This document shows, piece by piece, positions 10,537 through 22,810 of a DNA stretch of 64,000 bases. A program made the position numbers and the translations under genes. Position 1 is the stretch's first letter. Each line of letters opens with the position of its first letter. The notes beneath the pieces were generated by a model. It was not told the origin of the DNA, did no database searches, and worked only from the letters and a program-made list of their open reading frames with translations. Source of the stretch: Atherix ibis (lineage: Eukaryota > Arthropoda > Insecta > Diptera > Athericidae); NCBI GenBank assembly GCA_958298945.1, contig OY282607.1, positions 32,521,000 through 32,584,999 of the forward strand, read 5' to 3'.

Positions 10537-12379
10537 CTGTTTTTTAATCAAAGAAAACCAAAAGGAGTGCTACGCAAGAATTCAGTTGCCTTAAGTTGTT
10601 TGGGTTGTTTTCTAGCTGACCATAGTCTCTCAATTGTATGCATGCACTACAGCCTTATATAGCTATGGACAAGAATTCATCTGGCTTGAAGGCATACAAC
10701 GTCATCAATACTATTTTCAATTATACTACCTGCTTCGTTACCATATACACAGGTAAATATAGAAAAAGACCATGCATACATATATCGTTTTGTCTTGTCT
10801 GACTGACTGACTATCTTTTAGCTTCTTCCACCGGTGTTGCTTCACTATGTAATCGTTATTTCTTTGCTGGAATACGAGTATTTGTACATGTTTAAGCTAA
10901 GTTGAAGAAGGTAAACAATAAACACACATTCTGCCAAGCATTCATAAGAAAAACGTGGCATGCATATATGAATGCATAGAGAAACTTTGTGGTGGCTACA
11001 TAGTCGCTATACTTACCTTTTTATAACTTTATAAAAATGGTTTCCTCTATAAGAGAAGTGTGTATGGACGAGGAACGAATAGATGAATAACAAAAAAATA
11101 AAAACATCCCGAATAATTCTATTAGATGAAAAAAAACCCATCCTTCTACTACTGTGTGTGTACAATAATTATGGTGAGTTGGTAAGGAACAGTTTTTTTC
11201 TGTCAGTGCATACCAGGTTTATGACCATGCCGACCTATGCATGTAAGTGACGAGGCACACCTGAGAAGGAAATTGTCGGGAATTAATTAAGTTTGTATAA
11301 AAGGGGCGATGGACAAAAATGGATATTCGTTTTGGTAAAAGTAACCGACTCGCAGCATGAAAAGAGGGAAATGTTTTGTTGTAGTACACTCGTAAAAATA
11401 AACCTTATATAAGATTCATAGAGTATTTATAAGAATAGACCATTAAGAATTTTTGACACGTGTACGTAAATACTAGAAAAAAATCCTGACCATTAGAAAA
11501 AAATCTTAATTCTTGATTTCGTTGGCAATAATGATAAATTTGTCAAACCAAAAAAAATATCTACCAAATTCATAGAATCTTTTAATACAAAAAGCTTATT
11601 TATATTTCTTTTATATAATATAAGAGATGCGTGAAAAGCATCGATTTTTCTTAGTATTGAAGGAAACTTTTTTTTTTTATAAATTTAAAAAAAAAAAAAT
11701 TCTTCCAAATCGAACTACCTTAAAAAATGATTTAATACAAAATAGTCGTTTTTAATTAAAATAAATTTGCAATAAAATTTCGTATTCGATAGATATAGTC
11801 GTTATCAATTCCATATTAATTTCGAATTGAATTGATTTTTTTGGAAGAGTAAACTTTATTTGTACTGAACCAAAAATGCCAACCAAACGACCTGAGATGA
11901 CATTGACAATGAAATAATAAATAGACAAACAGACGGATGGATGGATGTATTATTATGGTTGCGATTATTTTTGGCAACAAAAACCGCTTATTTGTACGTG
12001 ATTTGTTTAAAAATGTGATAAGCTCAATTCAGTTAAAGATATGTCAAAATGTTTTGATGACCTCAGAGCAAACAAGAAACCAAAAAACAAAAAAAAACGC
12101 GGGAAACAGAAAATTTTAATTTTTAGTATTTTATGACAAGTCAACGTTGCCGATTGATAGTGAGTGTATTACTCGTACTTAGTTTGAAGAAAGTTTACTT
12201 AAAAAAATAATATGGTTTCCATTTAGGATGATTAACCTTTAATAATAAATAAAAAGATTTGTATGCGGGTTATGGTGGATACCTTTATTGCAGATTAAAA
12301 TATATTTAAAATCATTATTACTAAAAAAGAATTCCACAGTTTCGTCTGCTTGATGTGATCCTAGAAGCCCAATTTTCGA
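10537..12379. other. Noncoding stretch, moderately complex
   Basis: No supported gene. Less homopolymer-rich than its neighbours between about 10.5 and 11.35 kb. It contains TACGAGTA motifs at 10,873, 11,388 (seven of eight bases) and 12,170, and a consensus TATA box at 11,296. Confidence 0.5.
11296..11304 (+). promoter_or_regulatory. Candidate TATA box
   Basis: TATAAAAGG followed by a GC-rich GGGCG, in a locally more complex stretch. No good initiator sits 25-32 bases downstream. The first ATG (11,357) opens only a short frame, so a promoter here is unproven. Confidence 0.2.
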
Positions 12380-12890
12380 TACCTCTTCCTCCTTATAAAT
12401 CGGTTTAAATCTCATCGATGTCTTGATTTTTTTATTATTAATGTTAGCCCAATAAAAAAATCTAACGACGTTAAAACGCACGATCATAGCGGCCAGCTGA
12501 CACCAGCATATCTCCAAATGACGCAACATAGAAACTTCGTTTGTAATAAGTTCCTTATTTCAACTTCTGTGTGGAAAGTCCTATTGGATCCAGAATATTT
12601 TCCAAGTCTATAACATTCAGTTGGGGCCAAACAAATATGTGATAATCGCTCGATGCCTCTTGCCATTGACAGTTACCCTCACCAGCCTTATTTCGAAAGC
12701 AGTCCGGCCCCATTAAAGCTTCCGACCAATATCCAGACCAGACAGTAGCGATGCAAAGGAAGCTCCTGGAACTATTGCGGTTGCCTTTCATCCTTTATCC
12801 AATAATTTTGCTTGTTAAAAATTGCGCTTCATTGCTGAATATAATTGGGATTTGCTGAAAATGTACTATCTTCACGCGTAGTCCTTTATT
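12380..12890 (-). pseudogene. Tc1/mariner-type transposase relic
   Basis: Minus-strand translation in three frames gives, in order: IPIIFSNEAQF (about 12,860-12,830; normally FSDEAHF, so the first catalytic Asp is Asn here), NKQNYWIKDERQPQ (about 12,820-12,780), a GYWSEALMGPDCFRNKAGEG stretch (about 12,730-12,675), then WPQLNVIDLENI (about 12,640-12,600), and a WPPRSCDLTPLDF-like run (about 12,495-12,440, containing a stop). This is the middle to C-terminal part of a transposase like that of the 44,972-46,217 element but a different copy. The segment between DLENI and WPP, where the second acid should lie, is scrambled. No inverted ends found. Firm as superfamily, dead copy. Confidence 0.8.
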
Positions 12891-13179
12891 AGTAGATGGT
12901 GGCTAGCGCTGTGATTTGTAACGTCAAATTAATAGGCTGTTAAAACTTCGTAGTTCTTATTTAAAGCGTCTTATTAAAGAATATTTTGAACAGTATCTAT
13001 CATAGGGCTCACTTTGCAGCGCCACGATCACGAGGTCGTTTGAGGACTTTATTGTATGTGTGGGAAGCTTAATGATACTAGTTTGTGCTTAAGCAGAGGA
13101 GAATGTTGCAAGGGATTAATCCCACAAGGGGACACTTTTGGGTGTAGATCCGTATGATCGATACCGGAAGTGACCTACG

Positions 13180-13770
13180 AATCTTGACTAATTTTCTTAC
13201 TATATCTTATTGAGTTAGCTCTTAGAGTGAAGAGTACCCAACCAAATACTGTTTAAAATATATGTTGCTGTAGTTGTCATCTATATCGCAGATATACTCT
13301 TATCACTGGAACTGAAGGATGGCGGTATCCCAGGTGGTATCACTGCAAATAATAGTATAGCTTTAGGAAAGCCTTGTTATCAATAGTTAGGATAACTAGC
13401 ACTACCTGCAATGTATGGAGCTGGTTAGAGGCAGGATCAGGTAGCTGCACAAATGATGTGGAGTAATGAGGAAGCGGTCTGCTGGTTGGCACTGTTTACC
13501 GCAGGAATTGGGGGAAGATTGAATGTTTGACTGCTTCGTCAATGGTGCACGAAAGATGGTAAATGGCGTTGAATGGCAGAGATTGTATTAAGACCATCTT
13601 GCCATAGAGTAGACTGATTTTCAGAGGATTAGAAAAGAAGTTCCAGAACAAGAAGGGATACTGAGGGAATGTTACATGCATAAAGTGGCCCAAGCAGGAA
13701 ATTAAAGAAGATTGCATTGGATTGGACCGAGTTGTGTGATAAAGCACGTGGTATTATGTCTAATGATAGG
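13180..13770 (+). repeat. Unclassified dispersed repeat, copy A
   Basis: Segments of this stretch match, in the same order, the reverse complement of 33,750-34,390. Matching blocks include the one around AGCTCTTAGAGTGAAG (about 13,217-13,232), the ATCGCAGATATA / GAAGGAT block (about 13,285-13,320), the GGTATCACTGCAAATA to CAATAGTTA block (about 13,335-13,390), GGAGCTGGTTAGAGGCA, and TATTATGTCTAATGA (about 13,752-13,766). The match is gapped; copy B looks internally deleted. No protein motif recognised in either. It probably is a transposable element, class unknown; the true ends may lie outside these coordinates. Confidence 0.65.
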
Positions 13771-13936
13771 TATGTCACGTTAACTAACATTATACTTATG
13801 TAAAAGATTAAAGAGTAAACTTGAAAATGGAGTTGTGTATCTACGAGGTCTACAATGGGAGAAATCCTGCTCGTGAAATATTTCTTGGTCAGGTGGTATA
13901 CATATAATTTGTAAGTCATCACAGACGAGGGTTTGT

Positions 13937-13987
13937 CTTGTCAAAAAGAAAACTATTAGCGAGAACTATAGTTTTCTTTTTGACAAG
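13937..13987. repeat. Perfect 20-bp inverted repeat (hairpin)
   Basis: CTTGTCAAAAAGAAAACTAT (13,937-13,956) and its exact complement (13,968-13,987) flank an 11-base loop. Could form a stable stem-loop in RNA or cruciform in DNA; function unknown. Confidence 0.95.
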
Positions 13988-15793
13988 GATAACTTTCCTT
14001 TTTGGACATATTAGTAATACGAATATTAGTTGACATTCTGCTAGTAGGTGAGGCAAATTTGGCATAATTGAGATCACTGCGGAACTCAGAGTTTCTCCAC
14101 CTAGCTTTTCACCATTTTTCACTCTTATTATTAAGTAGGATATATTGAATTGCGCTAAATATGAAGAATCCCGATAGTCTAAAAAATGATATGACCTCAT
14201 TGTCCGCGGGTGCTGACCAGTTTCATTAGACCGCCGATTTCCATAAATACCATTCCTTAAATGATCCACTCTCAAGTGTGCTCGATGTGGAGTGAAAATT
14301 TGGAAATTTCGAGGATGTAAAATGGAGGATAATTAAGAAAGCCTATGTTTTTATGAGTAAGGTTAAGAAGAACCTTTTGAGCATAGAAAAAGTAAGGATT
14401 CTATTGGAGACGTTCTATGTGCTCCACTGGTAATCTTGGTGTAATGGCTCACGTTTGCTTCGTTCTATTGGCAAATATAGTGAAAATTTAGTGTAAGGTT
14501 CTGTTGAAAAAAACGTAATTAATCTAATCAGTACATTTGCTATTGAGAATAAAATTATTCTTGTCAATAGTACTGTTGGTTTAAATATCCAATCTTCCTG
14601 CACGGGTTATTGAAATACGAAAAGCTTTCATGGAATCTCTTAGACGGAGACGAAGAAACGTGGCCTTGTTAGCTATATTTTAAAAAAAATCAAAATAGGA
14701 TGAACAGAATGCATTTTCTACTTATATAAGTACCGAAATACTTAAAAGGTAAGAGAGTAGAGGAAATGTCCAGAGTTGCTATTTTCATAAATTGTCAGTT
14801 ACCAAATTTACCTGGAATTATTGTTGCAAAAAAAAAGCTTTTTAAATATAATTTTAAACAATGCTAAACTTTACTATTTGTACTCTGCAGTATGAGAGCA
14901 TCCCATCATTGCCATTATATGGTGGACATCAAAGGACACGAACAGAAATGACTAAAATCCATTCAGGATTACATCAAAAAGAGCGACTAGAGATTTTTCA
15001 CCTGTTATCCGATATAAGAGATGAAAAATAAAATATTACTAAAAATAGTTACCTTTTACTCTTTTTAAATCTAAAACATCGATTTTTGTATTTGTGAATA
15101 TTTTGCATTGAGTTTTGTTGCAATGAAATTCGGACTATTGCAGTACATTTTTTATCCAAGCTACTACTTTATTAGGTGCAATGAAAGTATGCAGTTGCAA
15201 TGTGATTCCACAGCAGCTTTTATCCCATATTACAATAGTTCGAAAAATTCAGGTACAGATGTTACCAACAGGAACAACGCCAGTAGTGGAAATGGTGGGG
15301 CCCCTTTACGCGAACGCTAGACTGCAATATTGTATTAGTAGCAGAGGAAGTAATATTCATGAAGTGGATAGGCTATAATTTGTAGAAATTGTTATAAAAT
15401 AAGCATTGTTTATAGGTCTGTGAAGCGTTAAACGCAAACTAGGAAAAAGTAATCGGAACATCTAGTAAATATTACCTGGCCATGTGCGAACAATATGTGC
15501 CTATGCTGTATGCAGTTTGGTGATCTCCATAAAAACATTCCGATGCAGAGCAAACTGCACTGTTCCAGCAATAAAAAAAAGAAGAGGAACATGGATGCAT
15601 TATTACTGTGCATGTGATGTAATGTCAAAGAGAAACTGATGCAGAAACGTCTCAGTGGTTGTGACAGGTGGTCAGAAAATGGAGCATCGTGCATCTATTT
15701 TACATGTGAATAGATATTGTGTAATTTCAACCAAAAATTCAATGTTGAAAGCTATTCTGAATGAGTGCCTCATAAAGTCGTGTTGTCTACAGA
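13988..15793. other. Noncoding stretch, relatively GC-rich
   Basis: Several minus-strand frames of 60-118 codons occur here, but none has a recognisable motif and they overlap frames on the other strand. I do not support a gene. It may contain more of the unclassified repeat or an older element. Confidence 0.45.
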
Positions 15794-16198
15794 CTACAGA
15801 CTAGCCTCCTCACTCGCGTCGCTTTCATACTCGTAGAAATAAAATAGAGCCAATATTTGAGTGGAACGTGCTTTTAAACGGTCATTACTACCCAAAGTGT
15901 AGGATATTTGGTCTTCGGATTTAAGTGATTGCCTATGTGGATGTTTGGAGTATGCAGGTGAAATGGAGGCCGAACTATACAGTTTATGGTGTTCAAGACA
16001 AAGCTCTGATGACACTAAAAGTTTAGCCAGTGCTTGGTCGAAATCTATAAGCACCATTCGGATAACCACAGTGTTGGTGCTCGCATCCGCATTCAGTTGT
16101 AACTTTGTTGCATTCAGACACGTGCTGTTTAATTTTGATGGAGATGTGATGTGGGGAAACAATGATTTCGAGTAGCTCACATTAGCCGGAAGGTGCAT
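15794..16198 (-). CDS. Unrecognised 134-codon reading frame
   Basis: Longest open frame outside the transposon relics, starting at ATG (16,198-16,196) and ending TAG; upstream the frame stays open back to about 16,245. The deduced protein is soluble-looking and rich in Ser, Leu and Ala, with an acidic tail (YEYESDASEEASL). It has no signal peptide or membrane segment. I recognise no domain. The local sequence is richer in G and C than most of the window, which by itself lengthens chance frames, and a 76-codon frame overlaps it on the plus strand. Homology search of the protein against insects would decide. Could be a host exon, part of an old element or chance. Confidence 0.25.
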   Translation of the reverse strand: MHLPANVSYSKSLFPHITSPSKLNSTCLNATKLQLNADASTNTVVIRMVLIDFDQALAKLLVSSELCLEHHKLYSSASISPAYSKHPHRQSLKSEDQISYTLGSNDRLKARSTQILALFYFYEYESDASEEASL

Positions 16199-16245
16199 AG
16201 ATTGTGGTTGGGCCGGATTACCTAAGGCTCCAGTTGAATGTTACT

Positions 16246-17580
16246 GACTTTCTGTGACAACAACGTATTTCCGTCAACACTATCAGCATACCCGAGAAAG
16301 TGAACAACTTTCCATTCATGGCTGTGTCCTACGCAGGTTAAACTGGTTCAGATATAAATGATTCGGAACGCTCTAGGAGGGCGGCCACTAACATCGACTG
16401 CTTGGCAATGATGTCTTCTCGCAATGACCACGATGACATTTTGCGATTTGGACATCAACCGTAAATGCCGGTTTGATTAAGGGCACTTTAAAACGTAGCC
16501 ACAAACTAAACAAAACATGGAAGGCATTCACACCAAAGCAGCGATGGCTACACATTCTATACATGCGTTTCTGTAAAATGAAACCACGGAACCGGGAAGA
16601 TCGGAAACCTGATATTCCAATATGTGAGTGAGTGTACTCGTCTCATGGTATCGTTGGTTTACCTCGTGTTAACCGAAAAACAAAAAACTATGTTTACCCT
16701 CGTCTCACTGTATTGCGTCTAACTTCACGTTACAGAACTATTCCCATTATGTCCTATTGACTTCGATCAAAAAATTTCTGTCTGTGTTTTCACAATTTTT
16801 TGGATTTGCCCATTTCTGGAGTGTAAACATGTACACCCATCGACGTTTATAAGGCAAACATCTGCTATGCGACTAATTAAAACTTTTCCAAAAACAAAAA
16901 CTAACCAAATTACAAAACATAATCTCCTCAAATATGGTCAACGACTGAAATGTCAATAATTGGCACTTAATATTGTTGAAAACAGAAAACATCAAATTTT
17001 TAGTTGCTTAGAAATATCTTTTTTTGAAGAAAATTTTCAATTTGTATCGAATTAGGATGAAAATCGTTTTTTTTTTGCTCATTTAAATTCATTTGATTTT
17101 TCGGTCGATTGTTGAGAATTCGTCTTTATTATATGTAGATAAATATAAAGCTTCAAATTAAGTAGTTAAAAGGAAATTAAAATGTTTCGTAATGTGAGAA
17201 TTAAATGTTTTTGGGCAGAAATTGTTTTCGTCTCTAAAGAAATTATTCTTATGAATTTCACAAAAAATATATTAGACGAATGTCAACAAACCCGGAATTT
17301 CCTCCTGCCATTTCGGAGCGATTCAAAAAAAAAACATTTTCCATTACTTTTTTTCAAATAATTTTAAAATTACTTCTTTTTTTTTAAATTATTCACAAAG
17401 TTTTACTTGTTTGCTTAGGAAACTGATAAAATTTGAGGTTCTTATAGTTGTGGGGTTATAAAGTCGCCCCTGACTTATATTTAAGGGATCTTTTATGTAA
17501 ACAATACTTTTATGGAAATTCATAAAGATAAAAATTAATTACAAAAATTTAACAATTCTGTCTTAATATAATATAAAGTT
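16246..17580. other. Noncoding stretch
   Basis: The first 400 bases are moderately GC-rich with no recognisable frame; the rest is AT-rich. No supported feature. Confidence 0.5.
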
Positions 17581-17589
17581 GGGCAAAAA

Positions 17590-18097
17590 ATGGGGCAACG
17601 AAATTTGGAGCAACGACGTACCATCAAATTTTGTGTTAAGCTTGGTGAATTCAGGAGAGCCTATGGGAAACATTCCTAATCACGAGGACACGTGTTTTGT
17701 TGGCATAACGTATTTTTGAACTTGAACGACCGGAACGCACTAAAAGACGAATTTTGCTCAATGGGTGGTGCCTTCAGCAGCATTTTTTTCAATCATAGAA
17801 GGCTTTAACAGCGATAACTGATGATAATGTGGATCGAGCGATTGCTCTTGTGCCTACAAAATAAGTTTTACTAATAAAGAAGTCCTTGAAAGTCTCAGAA
17901 AAATGATTCTTCGCATCAGATCGAATGTTGCAGACACTTGGATTTTCCTCGACCAATTAAAGATTTTTTTTGATAAAATTGCTGCTAAACATATTAAAGA
18001 AATTATTAAAACAATAGATACGAGTACGTATTATGAAAATTATTTACAAAACCATTTCCATCAAAAAGCTTTTGTGGAAAAAAAGGGACTCCACTAA
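17590..18097 (+). pseudogene. Mariner-like transposase, internally deleted derivative
   Basis: The left part (17,590-17,860) translates to an N-terminal mariner pattern: LEQRRTIKFCVKLGEF, RRAYG, a SRTQVFRWH-like stretch (read SRGHVFCWHNVF) and DDNVDRAIALV. After a jump, 17,880-17,945 gives EVLESLRKMILRIRSNVADTW, which in complete proteins lies about 200 residues further on. An open frame (17,903-18,097) continues to a stop with no further conserved motif. So the catalytic core, with the DETW motif, is deleted. The LRKRVLRVRS-ADTW block resembles the fragment at 5,866-5,925, suggesting the same lineage. Not functional. Confidence 0.65.
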
Positions 18098-18479
18098 TTT
18101 CCTAGTCCTCTGATCATAATCTGTGTAACATTTTTTTACTCCCCAAGATTAAAATTTTTTAAATGAGGTCATATTGACATTGTCGATTCCAGTTAAGCTT
18201 CGAACCTTTGTAGCTTCTGAAGGGAACTCTTTTGAAAAAGTTGTATAAGTTTATAAAAATAAACTTTATTTTTTTTCTGTTGATCTGGATTGCTCCGATA
18301 ACTCAAGAGCGTAATCTCCTGTTACTAATTGTCTCGACATAAAAACTAATTGAAGAGTGTCGCAAAGTTACGTTCAAGTTATAGAAAATCTCAAATATTA
18401 CGATACATCCAACAATAATAACGGTGTTCTTCAAGATAGCATACTTAGTCCCATCCTTTAAGACAACTTGCTTATGATC

Positions 18480-18800
18480 ATCACCATCAACGCTGCAACA
18501 AGCGGGAGGTCGATCTCGCGTCGAGGTCTTCCACTTCGTCTTCCACTTCGATACTCCCAGCATGTTAATAGCATCCTAAATAAAACCGTCGCTCCACCGA
18601 AAGTCAGACCCACCTCGTTTTCTGGGACTATCAATGCAGACACTGTAGACTTTCCGGGCAGGATTTTTCTCATCCATACGGATTAGGTGTCATGCCCAAT
18701 ATAGCCTATTGAGCTTAATTTTATCCACAACCTCGCGTTCGCGGTGACGCTACAGGATCTCCTCGTTACATAGGCTCAGAAATCGTTCATCGTTAGGTAG
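18480..18800 (-). pseudogene. Non-LTR retrotransposon (LINE) C-terminal tail
   Basis: On the minus strand the frame reads KIKLNRLYWA, stop, HLIRMDEKNPARKVYSV (about 18,730-18,650), PRKRGGSDFRWSDGF (about 18,640-18,600) and DAINMLGVSKWKT (about 18,575-18,535). This is the typical tail after the reverse transcriptase of many insect LINE proteins (RLRWAGHVxRM, RKRGRPKxRWxDGV). Upstream, to about 18,800, a weaker LNEEIL-REREVVDKIK run fits the preceding helix. The reverse transcriptase itself is absent, consistent with a deleted or fragmented copy; stops interrupt the frame. Clade not assigned. Confidence 0.75.
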
Positions 18801-19427
18801 GAGGCCAAAAATTTTCGTGAATCCTCTGTTTCATTCGACCTAATTTACTCAAACCTGATATAAGTGCGTGCGATTACACCTCCCCCCCTACCCCTTAAGA
18901 TCAGAAACACTTGAAAGGACATTGTTTTGGTGCTGCCGTCAACATCCAAACGATTGTAACTGAGGAGGTGAAGGCGATAAACAGTCCCATTATTTTTCTG
19001 TGAATTTTGTTAAATATTATTTTCACAATTAATTTTGTTTTATATTAATTGAAAAGAAAAGCTTCTCAAAGAATTTTTGTTCTCTTTTATAAATGGTAAA
19101 ATTTTCAGAAAAAAAAAACAATTTTAATCCTTAAATTTTTGAAAAATTTTGAAATTCAATAAATTTGATTTTTTTAAATTTTTAACGTATCTCGTTAAGT
19201 TTGTTGGTAAAATTTATGTCAAAAACAATTTACCTTTAACATCTCAAAACTCTATTCGTATTCATATTCAAGTATGATCGACATACTATTATTAACATTT
19301 AAACGAATACAAGCAATTCTTATGGGAATAAATAAAAATACGTTTTGATTTTCTTTCAGTGTTTTTTTTAAATATTTAGTCCTTTATTTAGACCAATATT
19401 TTTTCGACTAGTATTTTTATTCTTATC

Positions 19428-19453
19428 ATTATTATTATTATTATTATTATTAT
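19428..19453. repeat. (ATT)n microsatellite
   Basis: About eight to nine uninterrupted ATT units. Confidence 0.9.
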
Positions 19454-22400
19454 AACTTAACTTTGATTGTACATAAGAAAAATATAGAAATACATTTTCC
19501 ACTTGATTGATGTCTTTTCATTCTGTCAAATGTTCCAAATGATTAACGAAATAAAAGAATATTTTCATCTGTTAAGGATACCGAAAAACAGTTTTGGTAA
19601 CTCCACTTCGATTTTGTTCGTATTTCAGTCAGAATTGCTGAATAGCATTGTACTTATCCTGTATGGCCGTTTTGGCTTTTGAGCTTCTCGAACATACTTA
19701 ACTGCATGAAAAACCAAGAAAAGCCTTCAGAAAAGAATACGAAAATGGAAAAATGTTTTCAAGTATTGTGTGAATTTTTTCTATAGTCCCATCCATTTTT
19801 ACTAAATATAACACTTAGGCATGGACAAAGTGTATGGTACTGTCAGAAAATCTGAAAATACTGAAATTAGGAAACAAGAATAGATGCTGCTGAATTGTAA
19901 TGAGAAATATATGATGGTCGTCAGTAGGACATGTGAGGTAATCGGTGGAAGTAGGCAGAAAATTAAAGACCTACAATCGTACAAATATATTACGTTAAAG
20001 TCCGATTTGAAGTCAAGGAATAGGAATATCGACGAGTAGTGTTCAGAAAGGACTTCGAATAATGTAGTCAGTCTATTTTAGTTTTCAATCATTCTTTCAT
20101 CTTTTCAAAATCCATTTCGAATCTACAAATGGATCTTTGGAGAGTATTTCCAGCAAAACAAGAAAAATAAATCATTCTTCATATTTTTGATTCAATTCGT
20201 ATTCTTGGTCATTATCAGGACACAAATGGAAATCTACAATAAAGAAAAAAAAGGAAAAATAACAACGACAACAACAAAAAAAAGATTTATTTTGTCAGTA
20301 GTTATTTTTCGGATATCCTAGAAATTATGATAGAACATATTGCGATGCCTTAGATTGAATACGAAAAAGACAGCTTTTAAATGATGTTGAACGTTTTAAG
20401 ATAGAAAATTAAATAAATAGTCATAGAAATCCAGAAGGATCTGATCCCGTAAGCTGTCTAGACCAAAACTAATTCAAACAAGAAGCATAAGTTAAAATCT
20501 TGTCAAAAGCATAGTTGAGTTAAATAAAAAAAATTGCACTGGACTGGTTTTTTTTCAATAATTACAATACCAAAGCTAAGCAGGTATTCGAATCACTCCT
20601 TAGAGATGAACCGTTTATGTATAATATGATATTACCTTCCTTTTTAAAATGGGTGACTACACCAAACTAAGCCCCAACAATACGACTATTGTTACCGGAA
20701 AATAGGTTTTCTTATATTATCGTTGGTGCGTGTGAATCGAATAGAAAAATAGTAGAATGTGTTCGACACCATTTTTGTTGGCTTACAATTCAGTGAATTT
20801 TACATTAAAGTTCTTTTTGGGGAGGTGGAAAGACATACATTCCTTCACAGAGACGAAATGGTAAAAGAAAAAAAAATTGTATTGTAGAAAAAGAGAATCG
20901 AACAAAAATAGGGAGGATGCCACAATGCCAGAACTAAAGTAAGAATATTCATTTCATAGGGAAATATTTCCCCAAAAAGAATTCCTGTCTTGCTTTTTAC
21001 AATTCTTATTTCATTTTATGTTTTTTTCTTCTTCATTTCTTCTTCTTGGAGACTCTTTACATGTTATCTTTAAAAAAAAAAAACTTAAAGATATCCTTGA
21101 TAATTTAGACAGAAAAATACTTTAATTTAACAGAAAAGATATCTTCCTGAAAGTTAGATTTTTCAGAGATTTGCCCTTTTGTGGACATATTGCCTAGACA
21201 AGGAACATTTTGATTTAATCGAATTCAGTAAAAGTACAATAGTATTAGTACTGGATAATAGATAGAATTTGAGCAGAAAAAAATAGTAAATTCGAATATT
21301 TTCAACAGTGCAATTCTATATTCTATGTGAAAAGAGAAAGATATATTAGATATGATTAATGATAAATAAATCTTTAAAAAAAATTGATAAATAACCATCT
21401 TGAATAGAGGTTTTATATACGCCATTATTGTTGGTATATGACATATTATGAAATTTTGAAAATAAAAGCTTTTCGGTTATGGGGTGTGTATAAATGCTGT
21501 TGTATCAAAAATATTCATTTTTGTTCTTAAAAACAGGCTAAAATATCCTTTCTTTAAAAAAAAAAATCATTTTTTGATCTCATCAAACTACCACGTGATA
21601 AAATATGATTTATTTTTTAAAAGAAAATAAAGTCTTGTCTTCGCTTATAATTATTGTAATCCAAGAAATAATAAGTTCAAGGAGGGGAACTATAGAATAA
21701 TTTCTTTAAGTTTCATAATGGAATAATTATAAAAAAATCCTCCTTCATAATAAAAAAAAATAGAAAAAATTGAAAAATTAAAAAAACCTACACGTGCATG
21801 TTAAATTATTAATGGTGGGAGGATTTATAAAAAAAAAAACATTTAAAAACAAATATGATTATTTAATAATAATAAAAATCTCAATTTATTTACGAAAAAA
21901 AATAAAAAAATCTAAAAGTTGATTAGTTGTAGGGTAGTTTTCTGAATCATAATCACTTAATTTGGATATGGTTTGTTTTTCCGAATAGTGATAACACTTC
22001 CCACTTTTCGTTCATATCTAAAAACAAACTAATTAATTTTAATATATATCAAATTCGGCAAAATTAAAAAGAAAACTATAAAAAAATATAATGACTTTCG
22101 TTAGAATATTGTTAGTAGTTAAAGAAGCCAAAAAAAAAAATTATGATTATTTTAAAATTATCAAAATTACAATTGTTCGTCAAAAACTAAGATTGCAGTG
22201 TGGGGGTTGTAAGATAACAATTTTGGTGAGAGCCCACCATATAGAATTGTTATTCGTGATGATAAGAGGTCTTTTTTTGGGGGGAATAAACGAAGGGTGT
22301 TTGGTTTAATCAAAACAAAAAATTGTATACTGTATCCGTTCGTAAGAATTTTGTTGGAAGTTGACGATGCCCAAGAACGTTTTTTTTTTTGTATTTATTT

Positions 22401-22788
22401 ATTTATTTAAAGCATTATAATAAGCAACATCTAAAAACTTTATAAGTGAATAAATCTTTTGGAAGATAATTTCTTTTTGTAAATTATTTTTAAGATGCGA
22501 TTCAACTATGCATGGGCGGATGCAAATGCGATAAATAAGGCGCATTATGTGATTCGGGAAAGAGTTTATTATAATCGGCGTCACTTCTGACAACCAAATA
22601 TGCATCCCAAACTTGATCCTCAATTCCCATTCCCTTATCGCCAATCTCCAATTGAAAAAGAGACATTGTGCTCATAGCTTTATATCAGATACCCTTTTCT
22701 ATAGTATGACATTTGGCTCGTGGGTAGTATATAAATTACAAAACTAAAACTAAAAATCATTTTAACTGAACTGAACAGAGTTGAAATG

Positions 22789-22810
22789 GAGGAGATCCGA
22801 ACATCTCCTC
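22789..22810. repeat. Short perfect hairpin
   Basis: GAGGAGAT and ATCTCCTC flank a 6-base loop. Short enough to be chance, but GC-rich for its surroundings. Confidence 0.6.

Noticed and set aside
13919..14275. 118-codon minus-strand frame
   Set aside because: No recognisable motif, contains part of the perfect hairpin region and lies in or next to an unclassified repeat; not supported as a gene.
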